A stretch of DNA of 20,226 nucleotides from a virus. Below the pieces are notes generated by a model, which saw nothing but the letters and a program-made list of their open reading frames with translations, was not told the origin of the DNA and did no database searches. Positions 14,860 to 20,226 of the stretch are shown here, in pieces. A program made the translations under genes and the position numbers. The first letter of the stretch is position 1; every line of letters starts with the position of its first letter. Location of the stretch: positions 1-20,226 of the IMG/VR virus record IMGVR_UViG_3300030109_000085, one strand, 5' to 3'.

Positions 14860-15843
14860 TTACTGATACTTATACCTTATCATAACTATACCAGAACCAC
14901 CACTTCCCGCAGTTCCAGGATTACCGGCAGTTCCACCTCCACCCCCTCCAGTGTTAGCTGTTCCAGAATTTCCTCCATTTGATTTAGCGGCTCCACCTCC
15001 TCCAACTGCGGCTGGACCGACATAACTTGATGGATTAGTTGTTATTGCTGAACCACCTCCACCACCAAAATATCTTAAAGCACCATCTGGTCCTGGTGTT
15101 CCAACAGAAGGACTTGGATTAAATGCAGTTCCTACACCAGCACCACCAGCACTATTTCCTGATCCACCTGAAGCTCCTGCTCCACCTCCACTTGATTGTG
15201 TATTTACACTTGGGTCACTACCTACTGGACCACCTGGATTTCCTTGAGGAGGACTTACAGGAGGAGTATTTCCTGAACCTGCACTAGCTCCTGAAGGATT
15301 AGCTACTTTTTTTGCACCACCACCAGAACCTCCTGGGTTACCATTTGCATTATTATTAAGTAAAGCTCCACCTCCACCACCACCTGTAGATGTTATAGTT
15401 GAAAAAACTGAGTCTGATCCGTTAGCTCCTGGAGGTTGTGGTCCAGGTTGAACGCCTCCTGCTCCTCCCGATCCAACAGTTACTGGATAACCTTGAGCAG
15501 TTACGGTTAAACCACCACCTGGATTAGCTAAAGGACTCCCTGTCCATGCAGCAGGGCTTGGAACGGATTCTCTAAAACCTCCTGCTCCACCTCCACCACC
15601 TTTAAATGCTCCACCTCCACCACCAGCTACTACTAAATAGTCTACTGTTGCTGGACCACCTACAGGATTTGTTGGTGCGTTACCTGCTTGTGTAACTGTG
15701 AAAGTTCCTGGTGATGTAAAAGTGTGAATTTTGTAATCGCCTACAGTTGTAATTGTTCCACCTGTAGCTGATGTAAATTTTTTATTGCTGCCGCCTCCAA
15801 TGCCTCCCGGCATTTTGACTGCTTTACTTCCAATTAAAGGCAT
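14860..15843 (-). CDS. Gly/Pro-rich fibre-like virion protein
   Basis: The 327-aa protein begins with a short beta domain (KFTSATGGTITTVGDYKIHT, then FTSPGTFTVTQAG), then the characteristic DYLVVAGGGGG segment (about 68-78), a very long Gly-rich body with many GGGGG runs and Pro-rich patches (PGPQPPG about 133-139; TPPVSPPQ about 193-200), and a closing strand SGIVMIRYKYQ. This arrangement is the glycine-rich domain widespread in phage tail/fibre proteins, where glycine tracts form a polyglycine-type bundle. The start has a strong AGGAG eight bases upstream. It is followed by the two oxygenases, making it a candidate substrate for hydroxylation, but this is inference. Low complexity makes exact homology hard to judge. 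Confidence 0.75.
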   Translation of the reverse strand: MPLIGSKAVKMPGGIGGGSNKKFTSATGGTITTVGDYKIHTFTSPGTFTVTQAGNAPTNPVGGPATVDYLVVAGGGGGAFKGGGGGAGGFRESVPSPAAWTGSPLANPGGGLTVTAQGYPVTVGSGGAGGVQPGPQPPGANGSDSVFSTITSTGGGGGGALLNNNANGNPGGSGGGAKKVANPSGASAGSGNTPPVSPPQGNPGGPVGSDPSVNTQSSGGGAGASGGSGNSAGGAGVGTAFNPSPSVGTPGPDGALRYFGGGGGSAITTNPSSYVGPAAVGGGGAAKSNGGNSGTANTGGGGGGTAGNPGTAGSGGSGIVMIRYKYQ

Positions 15844-15857
15844 TTAAAATTCTCCTG

Positions 15858-16940
15858 TTATGCGAACTTTGTTTGTGCTGCAATAACTGTAAATGTAGCA
15901 CTTGCAGTTTTAATTATTGTGTAACTGTATACGTCTGTTGAAGAAGCGTTTCCTGCTGATGGAGCTGCTCCATCTTGCCATTTAGGAGTAACACTTGATC
16001 CATCAATTTGAAAAGCTGAATTATAATATGCCGTTGATCCTTGCGGTACAAGAGTTACAATAGTTAATGACTCTCCTGTATCCATAATATTATTTAAACT
16101 ATTTGAACCGTCACCTCTAACATTTAATGTCCAGTTTGCAGAAGCATTAGAAGTAGCATTAAAAATAGATTGTGTAATAACATCAAAGTTAATTGTACCT
16201 GTAAATGCTGTTGCAGCGTTTGTAACTTTTTCTGCAGTTTGTTCTATTTTAGCTGCACCTAAAACAACTCTTCCAATACCTTTTGGAGAAATATTTAAAT
16301 CAACATTTGTATCGCCACCAACTGCACTAAGAGAAGGACCTGAACCTGTTGCTTGGTTAGTTACTTCAAGATTGTTAACAGCTGATCCTGTTTTTTGAAA
16401 AACTATTTGTTCATTATTATCATCATCATAAATACCATGGTCATCATCAATTTTAATATTAAATGAGTTAGTATCTAAATCTCCACCTAATTGTGGACTA
16501 GTATCCTCTGAAACTTCTGTAATAGCATTAGATACAAAAGCTGTATCAACTACATTAGTTCCATCTGAATAAATTATTTTAGTGCTTTTATCTGTAGCGG
16601 ACCAAGTAACCCCTGTCCCTGAACTTGTTTTAAAAGTTACCGTGTATGCACCAGTTGTTGCATTATCTACAATATATGTTTTTTCTATTGAATCTGGAAT
16701 AGTAACAGTTCTATTAGCTGCTATGGTTCCTGTTAATTTTAAAACTTGATTTTTACCGTTTGATATAACACCATTAGAAAATGTTAAAGTTGCCCCTGTT
16801 GTAATTCCAATTGATTCATAACCACCAATTGCTTGTTCTAAAACAAGTAAATTAGTATTAGTAATTTGGCCCCATGTTCCAGAGTTATCACCTGTTGCTT
16901 GAACTGTAAGCTTTAGACTTGTTGATGTGGTATTAGCCAT
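15858..16940 (-). CDS. Tail fibre-like virion structural protein
   Basis: The 360-aa protein is beta-rich and low in charge. The N-terminus (MANTTSTSLKLTVQATGDNS, then GTWGQITNTNLLVLEQAIGG) is the attachment-type segment seen at the start of many marine and cyanophage fibre proteins. Residues 145-178 contain the SPQLGGDLDTNSFNI motif and an Asp-rich DDDHGIYDDDNNEQ run, common in fibre/baseplate proteins of these phages; the C-terminal half is Thr/Asn/Ser-rich strands ending in TIIKTASATFTVIAAQ. It is preceded by AAGGAA eight bases from the ATG and by a sigma70-like promoter, and it leads the fibre/oxygenase/tail-hub block. Which appendage it builds is unknown. Confidence 0.7.
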   Translation of the reverse strand: MANTTSTSLKLTVQATGDNSGTWGQITNTNLLVLEQAIGGYESIGITTGATLTFSNGVISNGKNQVLKLTGTIAANRTVTIPDSIEKTYIVDNATTGAYTVTFKTSSGTGVTWSATDKSTKIIYSDGTNVVDTAFVSNAITEVSEDTSPQLGGDLDTNSFNIKIDDDHGIYDDDNNEQIVFQKTGSAVNNLEVTNQATGSGPSLSAVGGDTNVDLNISPKGIGRVVLGAAKIEQTAEKVTNAATAFTGTINFDVITQSIFNATSNASANWTLNVRGDGSNSLNNIMDTGESLTIVTLVPQGSTAYYNSAFQIDGSSVTPKWQDGAAPSAGNASSTDVYSYTIIKTASATFTVIAAQTKFA

Positions 16941-16964
16941 ATTTTAAATTCCTTAAACTTTTGT

Positions 16965-16993
16965 ATGATATTAAATTTGTTTAGCAGTGTCAA
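16965..16993 (-). promoter_or_regulatory. Predicted sigma70-type promoter
   Basis: In the largest intergenic gap (16941-16997) the minus strand reads TTGACA (16993-16988), a 17-nt spacer, then TATCAT (16970-16965), one mismatch from TATAAT. Transcription would start near 16958, leaving room for the AAGGAA ribosome site (16954-16949) and the ATG at 16940. A perfect -35 box with optimal spacing is uncommon by chance even in AT-rich DNA. No operator or terminator is visible in the gap. Confidence 0.6.
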
Positions 16994-16997
16994 TTTA

Positions 16998-17375
16998 TTA
17001 TGATACTGGATTATAACCCGCGGCAGGGGCAGTTCCTGTATTAACTTCAGTATAAGTTTGCACAGAACCTGTATTTACTTCTGTAAATGTTTGCACTGGT
17101 CCAGTTGGAACTTGTGTCCATATAACAACATTTGGTGTTCCTAATGTTGCTGCAAAACTAATTCCAGTTACATTAACTATAGCATTTCCAGTGACTGTTG
17201 CGTCACCTTCTTGCATAGAAAGAAGTATACCAGTGACATTTACATTAGCATTACCAGTAGCTGTACCTGTACCCTCTTGCATAGCAAGAGTGATACCAGT
17301 TACAAACGCTTGACTATCGTTATTAACTAGCGATGAGAATGCACTTTGTGCAAAAGCGTTTATACCAAAAGCCAT
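16998..17375 (-). CDS. Small tandem-repeat protein, probable virion/fibre component
   Basis: The 125-aa protein is built from two sets of repeats. Residues 25-46 and 47-68 are two 22-residue copies of a VTGI(x)L(x)MQEG(x)(x)(x)(x)TGNA pattern, with a decayed third copy at 69-80. Residues 93-103 and 104-114 are two 11-residue copies of VQT(F/Y)TEVNTG with a weaker earlier copy ending TQVPTG at 92. Such alternating Thr/Val/Gly strands suggest a beta-solenoid or fibre stalk. The N-terminus (AFGINAFAQSAFSS) is a short helical segment. It sits among fibre genes, 15 nt after the 81-aa gene. No enzyme feature is present; a structural role is inferred. Confidence 0.65.
   Translation of the reverse strand: MAFGINAFAQSAFSSLVNNDSQAFVTGITLAMQEGTGTATGNANVNVTGILLSMQEGDATVTGNAIVNVTGISFAATLGTPNVVIWTQVPTGPVQTFTEVNTGSVQTYTEVNTGTAPAAGYNPVS
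17034..17303 (-). repeat. Two nested tandem repeat arrays in the 125-aa gene
   Basis: 66-bp units at about 17303-17136 (two good copies and one decayed) are followed by 33-bp units at about 17132-17034. Copies differ at many third positions, so the array is not a very recent expansion. Confidence 0.6.
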
Positions 17376-17390
17376 TGTTTAGGCTCCTGT

Positions 17391-17636
17391 CTACGCTACG
17401 TAACTTTTACCAGCAGTAATAGCACTATTAGCAGCAGTCATGTCTTCACTTCCCCAATCAGATTTTGCAACCATTAGTTCTAAGTGTTCAACATTTCTAT
17501 TTACACAATCATTTTTTTCTGATTGTTCTTCGCCAGCCATTCTTGATCCATCAATAATTCCATTGATTAAATCTACAGAGTGACCCATTGCTGTATAGTC
17601 TTGAGCTAGTTCTTCAGCTGTTCTTGTATCAGACAT
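17391..17636 (-). CDS. Small conserved-looking protein, unknown
   Basis: An 81-aa acidic, helical protein: TRTAEELAQDYTAMGHSVDL at the N-terminus, GEEQSEKNDCVNRNVEHLEL in the middle, and SAITAGKSYVA at the end. I do not recognise a domain. It has a strong AGGAG ribosome site that overlaps the stop codon of the GT9-like gene upstream (9-nt gap), and is followed by the repeat protein, so it belongs to the fibre-region operon. A small chaperone or assembly factor for fibres is possible from position alone. Confidence 0.65.
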   Translation of the reverse strand: MSDTRTAEELAQDYTAMGHSVDLINGIIDGSRMAGEEQSEKNDCVNRNVEHLELMVAKSDWGSEDMTAANSAITAGKSYVA

Positions 17637-17645
17637 ATGTTTCTC

Positions 17646-18524
17646 CTATTGTGTTGCACATGCAACGTTTTTACTTCTATCAAGTTTTTTGTATTGATCA
17701 ACGATTATTTTGCAATCTACCATATTATTTCTTGGATCGCTATCAATAAATTTAGACTCATCCCACTTTTTACCCATATGAAAATGCAGGTTTTTATTGT
17801 GGGAATAACCAAACTGGGTCCAACGAGTTGATCCCCAAATAACTACACCATGTTTTTCAGCCGATGCTGAGAAGTGTTGTAGACAACTATCTATACTGAC
17901 AAAGCCTTCTGCACCTTTTAACATTTCATGGATCTGTGAAAAATGTAAATCACATCTAATTGTTCCTCGATAATGTGGTTCATTAGGTAAGACACAGTTT
18001 ATAATAGTTGTATCTTTATATTCTTCCAACAACATATTAACTACTTGTTGAGCTAAAAAAGGTTGATAGTTTCTATTTGGATTTATGTTTTGATATTGAA
18101 CATTGTCTCCATAATTCCATTTAGGTTGACCACCACTAAATTGAATCATAATGTATTTACCTATCTCATTATCTTTTAACCATTTATCAACAGACTCTTT
18201 ATGTTGGTCTGTATATAATTTAGGTCTCATAGATGAGTTGTATTTAACACCATGATGTTCACAATAGCTTTCGATAATATGTTGTTTACCAAACTGAAAA
18301 TTAGATTTGTAAGGTTCACAATAATATATATTATCTGACGCCATGATCCTTGGATCTTGTAAAGGTATTGTAGACTCGTAAGCCATCTTTACATTTGGGT
18401 TATTTGCAAAGCAATCTATATACGGAGTATATATTTGCACTTCTGATTTTTTTCTCAACTCTGGTAACAGTGCTGAGAAGGCAACGCATTTTCCAATGCC
18501 ACCTTCAACGATATATGTATTCAT
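17646..18524 (-). CDS. GT9-like glycosyltransferase (heptosyltransferase-type, GT-B)
   Basis: The 292-aa protein resembles the ADP-heptose:LPS heptosyltransferase (GT9) fold. The N-terminus EGGIGKCVAFSALLPEL (7-23) matches the glycine loop and first helix of this family. The C-terminal domain has the donor-site pattern GFVSIDSCLQHFSASAEK (207-224) then GVVIWGST (226-233), equivalent to the usual DSG(x)(x)H and GPT motifs but with Cys in place of Gly after Ser213. It starts 2 nt after the tail-fibre stop, so the enzyme is probably made with the fibre. It could glycosylate the fibre or other virion proteins, or alter host LPS. The substitution in the motif leaves donor choice open. Confidence 0.75.
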   Translation of the reverse strand: MNTYIVEGGIGKCVAFSALLPELRKKSEVQIYTPYIDCFANNPNVKMAYESTIPLQDPRIMASDNIYYCEPYKSNFQFGKQHIIESYCEHHGVKYNSSMRPKLYTDQHKESVDKWLKDNEIGKYIMIQFSGGQPKWNYGDNVQYQNINPNRNYQPFLAQQVVNMLLEEYKDTTIINCVLPNEPHYRGTIRCDLHFSQIHEMLKGAEGFVSIDSCLQHFSASAEKHGVVIWGSTRWTQFGYSHNKNLHFHMGKKWDESKFIDSDPRNNMVDCKIIVDQYKKLDRSKNVACATQ

Positions 18525-18526
18525 AA

Positions 18527-20226
18527 TTATTTCTTTTTATTATCTTCTTTTAACAAATCTATTTCTTTTTTCAAGTCTTGAATAGCTTTAACTAATACAG
18601 GTATTAAATGTGAATTAGTTACTTTTAAACTTTCATCATTTTCATTATCAATAATAACATTATTAGAACCTTCAAGTTCTAATATGTCTTGTGCTAAAAA
18701 TCCATATTTTGTCATTCCATGTGGTTTTGGATTTTCTCTTGATTTTTTAAATCTAAAACTAACTGGTTTTAATTTATCTACAAATTCTAAACCATGAGGC
18801 ACTTCTTTAATTTCTGTTTTGTCTCTTAAATCTGAGGTTACTGTCCAATCTACTTTTACATAAGCATTAGTAATATCATTATGACCAGCTATAAATCTAT
18901 TACTTTCAGTAGTAATGTTAATCATACTAGCATCAGAACCAGCACAAATACCGACTGCTACGTTAGCATCTCCTGTTGTAAGATTTCTTAAAGCACTTCT
19001 TCCAATAGCTGTATTAGCACCACCTGTTGTACTACTAAGCATTGCCGCCGAACCAACTGCTGTGCTTTCTGACGTTGTTGTATTATTAGAAAGTGATCCT
19101 GTTCCAACCGCTGTGTTACAAGCACCTGTTGTATTACATATTAAAGAATTTTGTCCAACCGCTGTATTATCTGCTCCTGTTGTAGTTATTCTCAATGAAT
19201 CTTGACCGACTGCTGTATTGCAACAAGCTGTAGTATTACAAGCTAATGCATCATGTCCTACTGCCGTATTCATATCTCCAGTAGTAGTTTTAAGTAATGC
19301 GGCATTACCTAACCCTGTATTATTGTAACCATCTGTATTACAAGCTAATGCATAATTTCCTAAAGCAACATTCCCTGAACCAGTAGTGTTGTCGCCTAAA
19401 GCTTCTAAACCTACTGCTGTGTTATTTGGGCCTGTTGTATTATTTTCTAAAGCTTGTTTACCAATTGCAACAGTATTATCAGCTGTTGTATTTTTATGTA
19501 AAGCACAAACACCCACAGCAACGTTATTATCTCCTGTCGTATTACATTGTAAAGTTATATGACCAATTGCAGTATTACAAACACCCTCTGTATTTTTAGT
19601 CATAGAACCATTACCCATAGCAACGTTTCTACAACCAGTAGTGTTACTATCCATAGTTCCATCACCAAAAGCATTGTTCTGACCACCTGTTGTATTAGCA
19701 GCTAAAGCATCATGACCAATTGCTGTGTTTGAACCAGCTGTTGTTGCTGCTGTTAAAGCAGAATTACCTACTGCCACATTTTGATCTCCGTCTGTAGTAG
19801 CTTGTAAAGCACCTTGACCTATTCCTGTATTGGAATGACCTGTTGTGTTAATATTTAAAGCATAATAACCAAGAGCTGTATTATTATCTGCTGTTGTGTT
19901 ATTTTCTAAAGCACGATTACCAGATGCTGTATTACCTGTACCTGTTGTGTTATCCATTAAAGCACAAAAACCAATTGCTGTATTATTGTTTGCTGTTGTA
20001 TTTTCATATAAAGCATACCTACCAACTGCTGTATTACTATGACCTGTTGTGTTACAATTCATTGCATTATTACCAACAGCTGTATTACTAGAAGCTGTTG
20101 TGTTCACTTGTAAAGATTGTCTTCCAACTGCTGTATTACTTGCTCCTGTTGTGTTAGCTCTTAAAGCACAAAAACCTAATGCTGAATTATTTGCACCTGT
20201 TGTGTTAAGTTGCAAAGCAACATGAC
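18527..20226 (-). CDS. Tail fibre with 17-residue repeats and S74 intramolecular chaperone (5' partial)
   Basis: The frame runs off the right edge of the window (first complete codon at 20224), beginning in mid-repeat, so the N-terminus and true start are missing. The visible part has 25 copies of a 17-residue unit (consensus NTTGxxNTAVGxxALxx), like the YadA-head/Hep_Hag beta-roll repeats, then a linker and an S74 peptidase-type chaperone: TSDLRDK (putative self-cleavage Ser about 100 residues before the end), LKPVSFRF, YGFLAQD, and a terminal coiled coil LIPVLVKAIQDLKKEIDLLK. S74 domains trimerise the fibre and then cut themselves off. This is likely the host-recognition fibre. The GT9-like gene follows after 2 nt. 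Confidence 0.9.
   Translation of the reverse strand, partial: HVALQLNTTGANNSALGFCALRANTTGASNTAVGRQSLQVNTTASSNTAVGNNAMNCNTTGHSNTAVGRYALYENTTANNNTAIGFCALMDNTTGTGNTASGNRALENNTTADNNTALGYYALNINTTGHSNTGIGQGALQATTDGDQNVAVGNSALTAATTAGSNTAIGHDALAANTTGGQNNAFGDGTMDSNTTGCRNVAMGNGSMTKNTEGVCNTAIGHITLQCNTTGDNNVAVGVCALHKNTTADNTVAIGKQALENNTTGPNNTAVGLEALGDNTTGSGNVALGNYALACNTDGYNNTGLGNAALLKTTTGDMNTAVGHDALACNTTACCNTAVGQDSLRITTTGADNTAVGQNSLICNTTGACNTAVGTGSLSNNTTTSESTAVGSAAMLSSTTGGANTAIGRSALRNLTTGDANVAVGICAGSDASMINITTESNRFIAGHNDITNAYVKVDWTVTSDLRDKTEIKEVPHGLEFVDKLKPVSFRFKKSRENPKPHGMTKYGFLAQDILELEGSNNVIIDNENDESLKVTNSHLIPVLVKAIQDLKKEIDLLKEDNKKK
18533..18840 (-). other. S74 peptidase / intramolecular chaperone domain of the tail fibre
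   Basis: The C-terminal 104 residues start at VTSDLRDK, where the Ser in TSD (codon near 18835) is the expected self-cleavage nucleophile. YGFLAQD and the terminal Lys/Glu-rich coiled coil (LKKEIDLLKEDNKKK) complete the domain. Confidence 0.8.
18932..20226 (-). repeat. Array of 51-bp tandem repeats in the tail-fibre gene
   Basis: About 25 units of 51 bp (17 codons) without indels run from the window edge to about 18932. The protein consensus is NTTGxxNTAVGxxALxx; the plus strand shows the recurring CCTGTTGT and GCTGTATTA words. Units are diverged, with the last (LTTGDANVAVGICAG) grading into the linker. The array continues beyond the window. Confidence 0.9.

Noticed and set aside
18915-20091. 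Plus-strand frames (18915-19205 and 19894-20091) with periodic sequence
   Set aside because: The periodicity is the antisense reading of the 51-bp fibre repeats.
18932-20226. CRISPR array suggested by the regular 51-bp repeats
   Set aside because: The period is a multiple of three in an open reading frame, units are diverged throughout, and there is no invariant repeat alternating with unique spacers.

Overview
This window looks like the late (virion and lysis) half of a tailed phage genome, most likely a marine short-tailed phage of the pelagiphage / uncultured Mediterranean phage type. The grounds are very AT-rich DNA, one long tightly packed array of minus-strand genes, P22/T7-style tail-hub and ejection-type proteins, and recurrent GGR(x)G(x)n(GG) and PARLS(x)EFVF segments that I associate from memory with such phages. 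The host assignment (SAR11-like) is inference. I see no tRNA, rRNA, CRISPR array, integrase or insertion sequence. Portal, capsid and terminase genes are absent and probably lie beyond the right edge.

Layout in transcription order (right to left). 20226-18527: the 3' part of a repeat-rich tail fibre with an S74 intramolecular chaperone, cut by the window edge. 18524-16998: a GT9-like glycosyltransferase and two small proteins, one made of tandem repeats. 16993-14860: a good sigma70-type promoter in the largest intergenic gap, then a 360-aa fibre-like protein and a Gly/Pro-rich protein. 14818-13567: two consecutive 2-oxoglutarate/Fe(II) oxygenases. 13528-10853: a tail-hub-like beta protein, a previously hidden 54-aa gene, a small beta-rich virion protein and a 75-aa unknown. 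10869-9087: a GT4-type and a GT-A-type glycosyltransferase. 9077-790: four large ejection/internal-virion-type proteins (691, 302, 368 and 1398 aa). 790-52: a lysis cassette of a 26-aa micro-ORF, a 59-aa XhlA/holin-like protein and an M15 peptidase endolysin. The left edge carries the last codons of a convergent plus-strand gene, which probably marks the border with the early module.

Genes are linked by stop/start overlaps (TAATG, TAGTG, ATGA) at many junctions, so translational coupling is probably the main way stoichiometry is set. The most interesting feature is biochemical. Three glycosyltransferases of different folds and two oxygenases are interleaved with tail and fibre genes, and the oxygenases follow directly after a Gly/Pro-rich fibre-like protein. 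One reading is a phage-encoded hydroxylation and glycosylation pathway acting on the virion; host-surface modification is the main alternative. The GT4 gene is bounded by a perfect 12-bp direct repeat at its start and stop, as expected for a mobile cassette.
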